In this document: one piece after another, positions 18,522 to 28,053 of the stretch | Position numbering within the stretch: the first letter of the stretch is position 1 | Layout of the letters: the number at the start of each line of letters is the position of its first letter | NCBI GenBank assembly: GCA_007858575.1 | Contig: CP042279.1 | Span: forward strand, 5,148,501-5,212,500 | Reading direction: 5' to 3' | From: Streptomyces sp. WAC08241 | GTDB taxonomy: Bacteria > Actinomycetota > Actinomycetes > Streptomycetales > Streptomycetaceae | Length of the DNA stretch: 64,000 nt | Translations under genes and position numbers: made by a program | Notes under the pieces: generated by a model | Told to the model about the DNA's origin: nothing | Databases searched by the model: none | The model's input: the letters and a program-made list of their open reading frames with translations, nothing else

Positions 18522-19313
18522 ATGGCCCCGCGCACCACCCGCCCCGTCGGCACGCCCACCCGCGGGACCACCAACCCCAACCGGCTGCGCCGCATGGACC
18601 GCTGGATCGCCGCCGTCCACGGGGCTGCCCTGCGCGGCTCCCCGAGCCGCCGCTCGCCGTCGACCTCGGGTACGGGGCCGCCCCTGGACCGCCGTCGAAC
18701 TGCTCGCCCGGCTGCGCACCGCCGACCCCCGCACCCGGCTGTACGGAATCGAGATCGAGCCCGCCCGGGTCGAGGCCGCCCGGCCGTACGAGCACGAGGG
18801 GCTCTCCTTCCTCCACGGCGGCTTCGAGGTGCCGGTCCCCGGCCGGGTCTCCCTGATCCGGGCGGCGAACGTGCTGCGCCAGTACGACGAGGAGCGGGTC
18901 GCGGCCGTCTGGGAGCGCCTGTGCGGGCGGCTCGCCCCGGGCGGGCTGCTCGTGGAGGGCACCTGCGACGAGATCGGGCGCCGGCACGTGTGGGTGGCGC
19001 TCGGCCCGGACGGGCCCCGCACGGTGACCTTCGCGACCCGGCTCGGTTCGCTCGACCGCCCGTCCGACCTGGCGGAACGGCTGCCGAAGGCACTGATCCA
19101 CCGGAACGTGCCGGGCGAGCCGGTGCACGCCTTCCTGCGGGACTTCGACCGGGCGTGGGCGGCGGCCGCCCCGTACGCCTCGCTCGGCGCGCGCCAGCGC
19201 TGGATCCGCTCCGTGCGCGACCTGGCGGCGGACTGGCCGCTGACGGACGGCCCGCGGCGGTGGCGGCAGGGGAGGTGTCGGTGCGGTGGGAGGCGCTGGC
19301 GCCCCGCGGGTGA
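18522..19313 (+). CDS. SAM-dependent methyltransferase-like protein
   Basis: ATG 18522 starts MAPRTTRPVGTPTRGTTNPN, an Arg/Thr-rich lead into LRRMDRWIAAVHG. The SAM-binding glycine motif is VDLGYGAAPWTAVELLARL, followed by YGIEIEPARVEAARPY with the acidic residue at the end of strand 2, then LIRAANVLRQYDEERVAAVW and GGLLVEGTCDEIGR. Class I Rossmann methyltransferase; substrate unknown. Two deletions (near 18680 and 19276) shift the frame. mshA runs the other way about 375 bases upstream. Confidence 0.85.
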   Translation: MAPRTTRPVGTPTRGTTNPNRLRRMDRWIAAVHGAALRGSPSRRSPSTSGTGPPLDRRRTARPAAHRRPPHPAVRNRDRARPGRGRPAVRARGALLPPRRLRGAGPRPGLPDPGGERAAPVRRGAGRGRLGAPVRAARPGRAARGGHLRRDRAPARVGGARPGRAPHGDLRDPARFARPPVRPGGTAAEGTDPPERAGRAGARLPAGLRPGVGGGRPVRLARRAPALDPLRARPGGGLAADGRPAAVAAGEVSVRWEALAPRG

Positions 19314-19566
19314 CCGGGTGGGTGGCGAGGGCGGCTCCCGGCCGGGCGGCCGGCCCTTCCCCTTCCCCAACCTCCCCTTCCCCAACTTCCCCTGAATTCT
19401 TCTCCCGTGGGGAACGCCCTCCCGCCACACACGTCACCCTTGTGGGGAACGCGTCCGACAGGCCCGACTTTCCCTTGTTACTTTCCGGTTTCGCATGGCA
19501 CTATCGCCAAGGCCAGCGCCGGGTTACTGACGGTAAATCAGTTGTGGGTCATCCGAGGGGGAGTTC

Positions 19567-20631
19567 GTGAACCGACGCCGCCGTGCCGCCGCGATCACGG
19601 TGATGTGCGCCTTGGCCGTGCTGGCCTCCCCGCGCTGACCCTCCAGGCGTCTGCCGCGCCGCTCCCCCCTCCGCCGCCGAAGAAGAGCCTGGAGGAGGTG
19701 CGCAAGGAGATCGACGACCTGTACCGGCAGGCCGCCGTCGCCACCGACGCGTACAACCTCGCCGAGGAGAAGTCCAAGGAGCAGTCCGCCGAGATCGTCC
19801 GGGTCAACCGGCTGCTCACGGAGGGGCGCGAGAAGATCGACGGCCTCAAGGCCAAGGCGGGCGCCGCCGCCCGCTCCCAGTACCGCAACGGCGGGCTCCC
19901 CGAGGCGCGCAGCTCATCCTCACCAACGATCCGCAGCTCTTCCTCGACGCGGCAGGACGCATCAAGGACGGCGCGAAGGCCACCAAGGACCTCCTCGCCG
20001 AGATGACCCGCACCCAGGCCTCGCTGGACGTCTACGCCAAGGAGGCGAGCGACCACTGGACCAGGCTGGAGGCCAACCGCGTCCGCCAGGCCAAGGCGAG
20101 GAAAGAGATCAACGGCAAGATCGACGCGGCCGAGAAGCTGGAGTCCGAGCTCGCCGCCGAGGAGCGGGAGGCTGCGCCGCCTGGAGGAGCTGGCGCAGAA
20201 GGAGGCCCAGAAGAACTGGCTCCGGGCCGGCGCCCTCGCCGGCCCGAAGGCGGAGGCGACCGAGGAGGGCCGGAGGGCGGTCGAGTTCGCGACGGCCCAG
20301 ATCGGCAAGCCGTACGGGTGGGGCGACGAGGGCCCCGACGCGTTCGACTGCTCCGGCCTGACCCAGAGCGCCTGGGCCGCGGCGGGCCGCGGGATCCCGC
20401 GCACCTCGCAGGAGCAGTGGCGGCTGCTGCCCCGCGTGGACGTCAAGGACATGCGGCCGGGCGACCTGATCGTCTACTTCAAGGACGCGAGCCACATCGG
20501 GATGTACGTCGGGAACGGGATGATCGTCCACGCGCCGCGCCCGGGGCGGAACATCACCTCGCGGGCGCGGGCTCGATGGAGATCCTGGGGTCGTCCGCCC
20601 GACGGGCCCGGTGGGACCGACCGGGCGGTGA
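19567..20631 (+). CDS. NlpC/P60 peptidoglycan endopeptidase
   Basis: GTG 19567 opens a signal peptide (VNRRRRAAAITVMCALAV, cut after a LQASA-type site). The secreted body is a long coiled coil (KKSLEEVRKEIDDLYRQAAV to EEKSKEQSAEIVRVNRLL), then an NlpC/P60 domain with the catalytic Cys in GPDAFDCSGLTQSAWAAAG and His in ASHIGMYVGNGMIVHAPRPG. The enzyme cuts stem peptides in the cell wall, like RipA-type hydrolases. Frame breaks near 19637, 19912, 20172, 20565 and 20590 restore one protein ending VRPTGPVGPTGR at TGA 20629. Confidence 0.92.
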
Positions 20632-21063
20632 GGTCGGCGGAGCCGACCGGACCCTGAGACCGGCGGGACCGACCGGGCCGTGACGCCGACGGAACCGGTC
20701 GCCCGGTGCGGCCGGAGCAGTCGGTGTGACCGACGCGGACGGTACGGACGCCGTACCCGGAGCGGATGCCGCGCCCCGCACCTCCCCCGGCCCCGCCCCG
20801 CCCCCGTACCCCCGACGTGACGGAGAAAAGCCCGGCCCACCAGGGCCCGTCCTCTCCCGCGTGACCTTTCTCATTGCCTCCGGCCCTCCCCGCGGGCCGT
20901 GCGGGGCGAGTACCTCCCCTTCCGCGGCATATGCCAACCGTGACGCGCGCACTCACAGCCGATCTCCATTCCGCTGCGCACCGCCCTACTGCTATGGTCC
21001 GGGACGGGCGGAGTGCCACCCGGCGCCCCGCCCGCCTCCGGGGAGGGAAGGAAAACCGGACCG
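20632..21063. other. Intergenic region
   Basis: Opens with a perfect hairpin, ggtcggcggagccgacc (20632-20648), a likely terminator for the NlpC/P60 gene, then several gaccgaccgggc-like repeats that make weak dyads. From about 20870 the sequence becomes less G-rich and should carry the promoter of the phosphatase gene. No gene is supported. Confidence 0.5.
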
Positions 21064-22394
21064 ATGCCCGTATCCGTACCGCGTCAGAGAAACGTCTCTG
21101 CCGCCTCGGGCCCCGGCGACGCCATCGATACGGACGCCACCGATACGGACGCCAGCGCCATGGACGCCACCGCTATGACAGGCACAGTCACCGGCACCGA
21201 CCGCACCGATCTGACCCTCCTGGTCGTCGAGGACGACCCGGCGGGCGCCCTCGCCGTGCCCGAACTCCTCGACGCGGCGGATGCCGCCGGCACCCGGGTC
21301 CGCATCCGTACCGCCCGCAACCTCACCGAGGCCGAGCGGCTCTCACCGACGACGTCCACTGCGTCCTCGTCGACCTCTCGCTGCCCGGCCCCCGCGCCGC
21401 CGCGGGCGACGACCCGCTCGCCCCGCTCCGGCACATCCTGCGCCTCGCCCCGCGCCACGCCGTCCTCGCGCTCGCGACCTCCGCCGACGCGGAGCTGGCG
21501 GCCGAGGCGGTACGGGTCGGGGCCCAGGACCACCTCTTCCGCGAGGAGCTCGACGGACGGCTGCTCAGCCGGGCCATCCGGTACGCGGTCGAGCGCAAGC
21601 GGGCCGACGCCGTGCAGGTGAAGCTGGCCGAGTCCCGGCTGCGGGCCCAGGAGAACGCCCGCCTGGAGCGCGGGCTGCTCCCGACGCCGCTCCTGGAGGG
21701 CTCCGACCTGCGGTTCGCGGCCCACTACCGGCCCGGCCGGTCGCGCGCGCTGCTCGGCGGCGACTTCTACGACGTGGTCCGCACCCCGGACGGCACCGTC
21801 CACGCCATGATCGGCGACGTCTGCGGGCACGGCCCGGACGAGGCGGCGCTCGGGGTCGAGCTGCGGATCGCCTGGCGGGCCCTGACCTTCGCGGGCCTGT
21901 GCGGCGACGAGCTGCTCTCGACGATGCAGCAGGTCCTGGAGCACGAGCGGGAGAGCGAGGAGATCTTCGCGACCCTCTGCACGGTCGACATCGCGCCCGA
22001 CGGACGCCGGGCGGGCCTGTGCCTGGCCGGGCACCCGTCGCCCCTGATCGCCCGGCAGGGACGGGCGGCCCGGCTCCTCCCGTACGAGGACGGCGGCCCG
22101 GCCCTGGGGCTGCTGCCGCGCGCCCGCTGGCCGCGCCGCCAGGTGGAGCTGGGCGGGGCGTGGAGCCTGCTCATGTACACGGACGGGTTGATCGAGGGCC
22201 GCTCGGCCGGGCCCGGTTCGCCGCGCCTCGGCCAGGAGGGGATGGTCGCGATGATGAACCGGCAGTTGACCGAGGGCCTGCGGGGCGAGGAGCTCCTGGA
22301 GGCGGCCGTGACGGAGGTCCGGGCCCTGAACGGCGGCGAACTGACGGACGACGTGGCCGTCCTGGCCCTGGAAAGGGACAGGGCCCGGGGCTAG
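21064..22394 (+). CDS. Receiver-SpoIIE phosphatase (PP2C-type)
   Basis: ATG 21064, preceded by gggagggaagg. After a low-complexity Asp/Ala/Thr lead, a receiver domain (LTLLVVEDDPAGALAVPELL, CVLVDLSLPGPRA with the phosphoacceptor Asp) is joined by a coiled coil (ERKRADAVQVKLAESRLRAQ) to a SpoIIE/RsbU phosphatase domain: GGDFYDVVRTPDGTVHAMIGD, AGHPSPLIARQG and SLLMYTDGLIEGR with the metal-binding aspartates. Such proteins dephosphorylate anti-anti-sigma factors, so regulation of a sigma-B-like pathway is likely. One base is missing at about 21342. Confidence 0.92.
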
Positions 22395-22406
22395 AAGGCC
22401 CCGGGC
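22383..22406. terminator. Hairpin at end of phosphatase gene
   Basis: gcccggggc and gccccgggc pair across a 6-base loop holding the TAG stop codon. It separates the phosphatase from the convergent DUF2516 gene. Confidence 0.6.
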
Positions 22407-22440
22407 CCCGTCGCTCGCTCGTGCGCGTTCCGCGCTGCCG

Positions 22441-22782
22441 CTACCGGCCGCCGTTGTAGGGGCCGTACGGTCCGTCGCTGCTGGAACCGCCGCCGCGGCG
22501 ACCGCCGCCGCCCGAGACCTGCGCGAGCGCGGGGCGCACGTCCACCATGAAGACGATGGCGGCGATCACGCCGGCGATCTGCAGGAACAGCATCGGCAGG
22601 AGCAGGTTCAGGACGAGGTTGACGCCCAGGAGGATCAGCCAGAACTTCTTCGTCTGCTTGTCCGCGGCGCGGTAGGCGTCCTCGCGCGCCATGGCGGCGA
22701 AGACGAGCGCGGTGACGGCGAAGCCGGTGAAGACCAGGAACATCACCAGGTTAAGGAGGGAATCGAATCCCGCGCGCAACAT
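22441..22782 (-). CDS. DUF2516-family membrane protein
   Basis: Intact, 113 residues from ATG 22782; GTG 22791 three codons earlier is possible. Two or three membrane helices (NLVMFLVFTGFAVTALVFAA, FWLILLGVNLVLNLLLPMLF, IAGVIAAIVFMVDVRPALA) and a Gly/Arg-rich cytoplasmic tail. DUF2516 proteins are actinobacterial and unstudied. The next two genes upstream on the same strand, an Ala/Lys-rich protein and an XRE regulator, make a small cluster. Confidence 0.88.
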   Translation of the reverse strand: MLRAGFDSLLNLVMFLVFTGFAVTALVFAAMAREDAYRAADKQTKKFWLILLGVNLVLNLLLPMLFLQIAGVIAAIVFMVDVRPALAQVSGGGGRRGGGSSSDGPYGPYNGGR

Positions 22783-22869
22783 GCTGAGCACCGCCTAGTG
22801 GGATGGGGAGAGCGCCTCACGGTCAAGGTACCCGGTACGGCGCTCCGTGTACCCGTACGGGGCCCGCCC

Positions 22870-23482
22870 CTACTCCTTCTCGGCGGCGACCGACACCTTC
22901 TTGGCGGGCGCCTTGCGGGTGGAGGCCTTCTTGGCGGGCGCCTTTCCGGTCTCGGCCCCGGCCCCGGCCTCGGCCTCGGCCCGGATCGTCCCGACGGTCT
23001 TCGCCCCGGCGGCGGACTCGGCGGTCGCACCGGCGGGCTTCGGCTCCGATCCGGGCTCGACGGCGATGGCGATCTCGGTGATCTCCTCGGCGGCCTCGCC
23101 GCGCCAGGCGCGGACGGTCTCCTCGCCGTGGGCGGCGACCTCCTCGTACTTCTCGCGCGCCTTGACCGCGTACTCGGCGGCGACGCCGACCCGCGCAGGG
23201 CGAGGTCCTGGGCGGTCTCGCCGAGCTTCTTGAGGTCGGTGTCGAGCACCTCGACGACCTCGGCGAACTTCGTCCGGGCGGTGACCTGGGCCTCCTTGGC
23301 CCGGTCGGTCACCTTCTCCTGCACGACCTTCGGGTCGGTCTTCCGCACGGCTTCGATGCGCGCGGGCGCCTCGGCGGCGATCTGCTCGATCAGGCCGGGA
23401 ACCTTCCGGGCCTGCCGCACGGCGAGGTCGGCGGTGCCGGCGGCGAAGTAGAGGGGGTACGCAGTTCGTCGATGATGGCCAT
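22870..23482 (-). CDS. Ala/Lys-rich HbhA-like helical protein
   Basis: Starts MAIIDELR, then PLYFAAGTADLAVRQARK and a long amphipathic helix (KTDPKVVQEKVTDRAKEAQV), ending in a Lys/Ala/Pro tail with repeated APAKKAS-type motifs. This matches the heparin-binding haemagglutinin-like proteins of actinobacteria: a helical rod with a basic, nucleic acid- or polyanion-binding tail. In Streptomyces the partner is unknown. Two single-base losses, at about 23455 (C run) and 23190 (G run), shift the frame. It lies 31 bases downstream of the XRE gene. Confidence 0.8.
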
Positions 23483-23513
23483 GCTGGTGGTCCTCCCGGA
23501 TGGGGCGTACGGA

Positions 23514-23927
23514 CTAGCTCGAGGGCGGTTCGTCGGCATCGGGTGCGGGCGCGGTGGCGGGCGTGCCGGCGGAGGCGGCCTCGGCGGCGTTCTCCTTGCG
23601 GAACGAGTCGTAGATCTGGAGCAGCACCTGCTTCTGCCGCTCGTTGATCGAGGGATCGGCCAGGATGACGGCCCGCGTCTCCAGCTCCTCCCGCTCCTTC
23701 TCGTCGAGGATCCCGGCCCGCACGTAGAGCGTCTCGGCGGAGATCCGCAGCGCCTTCGCGACCTGTTGCAGCACCTCGGCGCTGGGCTTGCGCAGCCCCC
23801 GCTCGATCTGGCTCAGGTACGGGTTCGACACCCCGGCGGCCTCGGCGAGCTGCCGCAGCGAGAGCTGCGCGCTCCTCCGCTGCTCGCGGAGGTAGTCACC
23901 GAGATTGCCGACGTTGAGCGATGCCAT
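23514..23927 (-). CDS. XRE-family regulator
   Basis: Intact, 137 residues from ATG 23927. The helix-turn-helix is RQLAEAAGVSNPYLSQIERG at residues 24-43, followed by RKPSAEVLQQVAKALRIS and a C-terminal helical region and acidic tail. It is divergent from the endonuclease-family gene and likely binds the perfect dyad at 23953-23980, about 25 bases upstream of its own start, implying autoregulation and possibly control of the Ala/Lys-rich gene downstream. Confidence 0.92.
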   Translation of the reverse strand: MASLNVGNLGDYLREQRRSAQLSLRQLAEAAGVSNPYLSQIERGLRKPSAEVLQQVAKALRISAETLYVRAGILDEKEREELETRAVILADPSINERQKQVLLQIYDSFRKENAAEAASAGTPATAPAPDADEPPSS

Positions 23928-23952
23928 GCTCCGACCATGCCAGCCTGTGCTA

Positions 23953-23980
23953 ACTTTTGCAAGCGACTGCTTGCAAAAGT
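23953..23980. promoter_or_regulatory. Perfect 28-base operator dyad
   Basis: acttttgcaagc, a 4-base gact spacer, and its exact reverse complement gcttgcaaaagt. It is unusually A/T-rich for this genome and lies in the XRE promoter, the classic place for an autoregulated dimeric repressor. Confidence 0.8.
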
Positions 23981-24073
23981 CGCTCTCGTGTCAAGCACGA
24001 CCGCGTCGAGCGTGACCGCGTCGAGCGTGACCGCGGGCCCGGAGAAGGGCGAGGAGGGGAGGAGGGGAGCGGG

Positions 24074-25007
24074 ATGCGGTGGAAGGGCACGGGCCGGCGG
24101 GGGTGGGTGAGCGCCGGGTTCGCCGTGGTGACGGCGGGTCTCCTGCTGTTCCACCGGGGCGTGCCCGGTTCCGTGGGGAGTCTGCTGGAGTCGTTCCTGC
24201 CCTGGCTCGGCCTGGTGGTCGTGGTGCTGCTCGGGCTCGCGCTGCTGCGCTGTTCCGGTGTCGCGCCGGTGGCGCTCGTCCTGCCGGCGGCGGCCTGGGC
24301 GTACGCGTGCGGCGGGCCGCTGCTGCCCGGGGAGGGACGGGGCCCGGGGCGTACGGGCTCGTCGTCGTGCAGCACAACGTGAGCGACGAGAACCCCGACC
24401 CGGCGGGCACCGCCCGCGCGCTGGCCGGGACCGGGGCCGATCTCGTCGCCCTGGAGGAGCTGGTGCCGCCGGCGCTGTCCGTCTATGAAAGGTCCCTCGC
24501 GTCCGCTTATCCGTACCACGCCGTCCACGGCACGGTCGGGCTCTGGTCGAGGCACCCGCTCGCGGGGGCGCGGCCGGTGGACCTCAAGCCCCGGGGGATC
24601 ACCGAACCCTGGGAGCGCGGGCTGCGGGCCGTGGCCCGGACGCCGGGCGGCGACGTCGCGGTGTACGTCGCCCACCTGCCCTCCGTACGCGTCCGGGCGA
24701 GCGGCCTCGCGTCCTCCTGGCGCGACGAGAGCGCCGGGCGGCTCGGGGACGCCGTCGCCGCCGAGGGGCGGGGCCGGTGATCCTGCTCGGCGACCTCAAC
24801 GGCACCGTCGACGACCGCGGCCTCGACCCGCTGACCTCGCGGATGGACGGGGCCGGGCGCGGCCTCGCCTTCAGCTTCCCCGCCGCCTTTCCGGTGGCCC
24901 GCATCGACCAGGTCATGGCCCGTTCGGCGGCCGTCGGCCGGATCCGCACCCTGCCCGCCACCGGCAGCGACCACCTGCCGGTCCTCGCCCGGATCACGCT
25001 GGGTTGA
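24074..25007 (+). CDS. Endonuclease/exonuclease/phosphatase-family protein
   Basis: ATG 24074 follows ggaggggag. Three membrane helices at the N-terminus (GWVSAGFAVVTAGLLLFH, SFLPWLGLVVVVLLGLALLR, APVALVLPAAAWAYA) are followed by the EEP catalytic domain on the outside: VVVQHNVSDENPDPAGTARA, DLVALEELVPPAL, then after a shift VILLGDLNGTVDDRGLDPLT and GSDHLPVLARITLG. The N, E, D-x-N and D-H residues of the family are all present. Likely acts on phosphoesters outside the membrane. A G is missing near 24350 and 24770. Confidence 0.88.
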
Positions 25008-25049
25008 GGTCTGGGGCCTGTCCGGCGGATCAGGGTCGGCGAGACACCC

Positions 25050-25610
25050 CTAAGGGACCAGGCCGTCCAGCCACTCCGCCAGGGCCTCGAAGTCCGTGTC
25101 CGTGAGGCCGTCGCGGGGGTCGACGCGGTGGAGGAGGGCCCGGCCGGAGTGGTGGGCGGCCACCCAGGCCCGGTCGGCCCCGGTGATCTCGTCGTCCACC
25201 CAGACGAAGGGTCGGCCCGCGGCCCGGGCCACGAGGGACGGGTCTTCCAGTGGCGGCCCGTGCGCATCCGCTCGGCCATGTCCTCGTCGGTCTCGTCCGG
25301 CCAGAACACCACCGGCAGCTCCGGCAGGCCGAGCCAGGGCGCGACGTACGCGTTCGCGTCGTCCATCCACGTCGTCGCCCACACCAGCTCGCACCCCGTC
25401 GCCGCCAGGCGCGGCCCGAGCTCGGGGTCGACCCGCGCGAGCAGCGGGTCCATGCCCTCGTCCGGCCGGCCGGCGGGCGGGCGGTACGTCGGGTAGCCCT
25501 CCAGGTGCCGCGCCGACGGCCCTCCGAAGGGGATGAGAGGGCCGTCGACGTCCAGGAAGAGGAGGGGAGGGGCGCGGGGTTCCGTCGCCGGCTCCGTCGT
25601 TCCGCGGTCA
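25050..25610 (-). CDS. HAD-like hydrolase
   Basis: N-terminal LFLDVDGPLIPFGG gives the D-x-D motif of haloacid-dehalogenase phosphatases. CELVWATTWMDDANAYVAPW contains the second motif (T-W), and FVWVDDEITGADRAWVAA the acidic metal pair. About 180 residues, with no large cap. Start is uncertain: GTG 25610 is nearest but out of frame by one base, and another shift lies near 25245. Function unknown; related proteins are called Swiss Army Knife RNA repair-like. Convergent with the EEP gene. Confidence 0.75.
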
Positions 25611-25692
25611 CGTGCGCACCGTACGCGGAAGGGGCGTCCACCGGATCCCCGAAGGCCCTGATCGGGCGACCGCGCCGTGCCATCCTGGGAGG

Positions 25693-26098
25693 GTGAGCGG
25701 GAAGGTGAACCTGGAGGACCTCGTACGGCTGCGGCGCGCACGCGACACGATGGACCGCGACTACGCGTCGCCCCTCGACGTCCCCGCCCTGGCCAAGGTC
25801 GCCCTGATGTCGACCGGGCACTTCGCGCGGAGCTTCCGCGCCGCCTTCGGCGAGACGCCGTACGGCTATCTGATGACCCGTCGCGTCGAGCGGCCAAGGC
25901 CCTGCTGCGGCGGGGCGACCTGAGCGTCACCGAGGTCTGCTTCGCGGTGGGGTGCACCTCGCTCGGGTCGTTCAGCTCGCGCTTCACCGAGCTGGTCGGG
26001 GAGACGCCGAGCGCCTACCGGGCCCGCGACCACGAGGAGGGGCCGAGATCCCCGCGTGCGTCGCGAAGGTGCTCACCCGGCCCGTCAGGAACGGGTAG
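25693..26098 (+). CDS. AraC-family regulator (HTH domain only)
   Basis: GTG 25693 starts VSGKVNLEDLVRLRRARD. Just the DNA-binding part: LDVPALAKVALMSTGHFARS is the first HTH and GDLSVTEVCFAVGCTSLGSF the second, followed by RFTELVGETPSAYRAR. No ligand domain, so a short stand-alone regulator of about 135 residues. It precedes a VOC protein by 78 bases and may control it. Deletions near 25895 and 26041 shift the frame; the restored end is VAKVLTRPVRNG at TAG 26096. Confidence 0.88.
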
Positions 26099-26175
26099 CC
26101 GACGGGAGCCGACGGTTCCCGAACGGTCAGGATCGGAGAAGCGGGGCCCCCGCCCGCCGCCGTAGCGTCGACGGC

Positions 26176-26594
26176 ATGGACATCACCCTCTCCCAGTGCT
26201 TCATCGCCGTCGACGACCACGACGAGGCGCTCGCCTTCTACCGCGACGCCTCGGCCTCGACGTCCGGAACGACGTCGGTTTCGAGGGGATGCGCTGGGTG
26301 ACCCTCGGGTCGCCCGCGCAGCCCGGCGTGGAGATCGTCCTCGAACCGCCGCTCGCCGACCCGGGCGCCTCCCCCGCCGACCGGCAGGCCGTCGCGGAAC
26401 TGCTCGCCAAGGGGCTGCTGCGCGGCGTGATCTTCTCCACCGACGACGTCGACGCCGCCTTCGAACGGATCCGGGAGTCCGGCGCCGAGGTCCTCCAGGA
26501 GCCGTTCGACCAGCCGTACGGCGTCCGCGACTGCGCCTTCCGCGACCCGGCCGGGAACACGATCCGCTTCGCCCGGCGCCGTACCGCCGACTGA
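26176..26594 (+). CDS. VOC-family (glyoxalase-like) protein
   Basis: ATG 26176. MDITLSQCFIAVDDHDEALA begins a glyoxalase-type beta-alpha-beta-beta-beta module, repeated from VIFSTDDVDAAFERIRESGA to CAFRDPAGNTIRFARR. Around 140 residues. These proteins are metal-binding dioxygenase, lyase or antibiotic-binding folds; the specific function is unknown. A C is missing near 26255 (gcctcg for gccctcg). It pairs with the AraC regulator upstream. Confidence 0.88.
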
Positions 26595-26703
26595 CCCCGG
26601 CGCCTCACCGCCGGCTGGTCCTCGGTGTCGTACCGCCGGCCGACCCCGCAGCACCTCCTCCCGCCGTGGCAGCATGGGCCGGGGCCGACAAGGAGGGCGG
26701 GGC

Positions 26704-27416
26704 ATGGCGGTCGAGCGCGTCTGGCTGGACGTTCCGTACGCCGAGAAGGACGAGGCGAAGCGCGCGGCGGCGCCTGGGATCCGGCGGCCAGGCGGTGGTA
26801 CGCGCCCCGGCCGGGGATCGCCGCGCTCGCCCGGTGGACCGCCGCCGCCGACGTGCCCGAGCTGCTGCCCGGGGAGGACCGGAGCCTCGGCAGCGGCCTC
26901 TTCGTCGACCTCGTGCCCCGGACCTGCTGGTTCACCCACGTGCGCTCCTGCGTCTCCCCGGCCGACTGGGAGCGGCTGCGCCGGATGATCACCCGCCGGG
27001 CCGGACAGCGCTGCGAGGCCTGCGGGGCGGGCGAGGACCGTGCGGCCCGGCGGTGGCTGGAGGCCCACGAGCGCTGGACCTTCGACGGGGCCGCCCGCGT
27101 GCAGACCCTCAAGCGGCTCATCTGCCTGTGCACCGACTGCCACACCGTCACGCACTTCGGCCTCGCCCAGGTGCGCGGCCTCCAGGACCGGGCCCTCGCC
27201 CACCTGCGGAAGGTCACCGGGATGAGCGAGGCGCAGGCGCGCGAGCACGTGGAGGTCGCCTTCGAGGTCTGGGACCACCGCTCCCGGTACGACTGGGAGC
27301 TCGACCTCGGCATCCTCACCGGCGCGGGCGTCACCCTCGCCGCGCCCCCGAACGCCGACGCGCGCGCCCGGGTCGCGGTGGAGACGCTGAACGGGCTGGG
27401 CGGCGGCGCGCCGTAG
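26704..27416 (+). CDS. DUF5710 plus zinc/HNH-like domain protein
   Basis: ATG 26704. The first 40 residues (VWLDVPYAEKDEAKRAA, then AAWDPAARRWYAPRPG) are a DUF5710 module, which also occurs with toprim and nuclease domains. The middle has a treble-clef-like pattern: GQRCEACGAGEDRA, WLEAHERWTFDGA, then LICLCTDCHTVTHFG, with paired Cys-x2-Cys and two His reminiscent of HNH endonucleases. A helix-rich tail follows. One G appears lost near 26770. A nucleic acid-related role is plausible but not shown. Confidence 0.75.
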
Positions 27417-27488
27417 CCCGGGTGCGGGACCCCACTTCCTCCGCTTCACGACGATCCGCCACGGATCGTTCCTCACTACCCTGGCCGC

Positions 27489-27972
27489 ATGACCTCCATG
27501 GCCCCCGCCCGCACCGAGCCCGACCTCTCCTACCTCCTCGACCACACCGGCCACGTGCTGCGGACCCGGATGTCGGCCGCCCTCGGGGAGATCGGGCTCA
27601 CTGCCCGCATGCACTGCGTCCTGGTCCACGCCCTGGAGGAGGAGCGCACGCAGGCGCAGCTCGCCGAGATCGGGGACATGGACAAGACGACCATGGTGGT
27701 GACCGTCGACGCCCTGGAGAAGGCCGGGCTCGCCGAGCGGCGGCCGTCCGGCACGGACCGGCGGGCGCGGATCATCGCCGTGACCGAGGAGGGGCGAAGG
27801 TCGCGGCGAAGAGCCAGGAGATCGTCGACGGGGTGCACGAGGGGCCCTCTCCTCGCTCCCCGACGACGAGCGCGCGGTGCTGCTCCGCGCCCTGGACCGC
27901 CTGGCCACCGGCCCTCTGGAGACCCCCGTCGAGAGCCCGAGGGCCGCCCGCCGGGCCCGTCAGCGCGGGTGA
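27489..27972 (+). CDS. MarR-family regulator
   Basis: ATG 27489 with PDLSYLLDHTGHVLRTRMSA and the winged-helix core ARMHCVLVHALEEERTQAQL, DMDKTTMVVTVDALEKAGLA and ERRPSGTDRRARIIAVTEEG (the D-x-R-R wing). After two frame changes (near 27795 and 27845) the C-terminal dimer helix reads SSLPDDERAVLLRALDRL and ends ARRARQRG at TGA 27970. MarR proteins repress efflux and stress genes. It is convergent with the helicase gene. Confidence 0.88.
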
Positions 27973-28053
27973 GCGGCCCCGGGACTCGGTTCCGTAAAAA
28001 TAGTCTGCAACAAAGCCTTGCGCCGCCGCTCTTGCTCCTCGCGGGCGCCGAAC

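Noticed and set aside
17593..19437. A long leftward frame covering the mshA start and the methyltransferase
   Set aside because: High-GC antisense frames stay open by codon bias. The MshA and methyltransferase signatures are in other frames.
19314..19566. A c-di-AMP (ydaO-type) riboswitch before the NlpC/P60 gene
   Set aside because: Known in some actinobacterial cell-wall hydrolase leaders, but I could not find the conserved core bases or pairing here.
27979..28030. Possible rifamycin-associated element near the helicase end
   Set aside because: The short agccttgcg-like segment lacks the second arm and lies at the 3' end of the helicase gene, not in its promoter.
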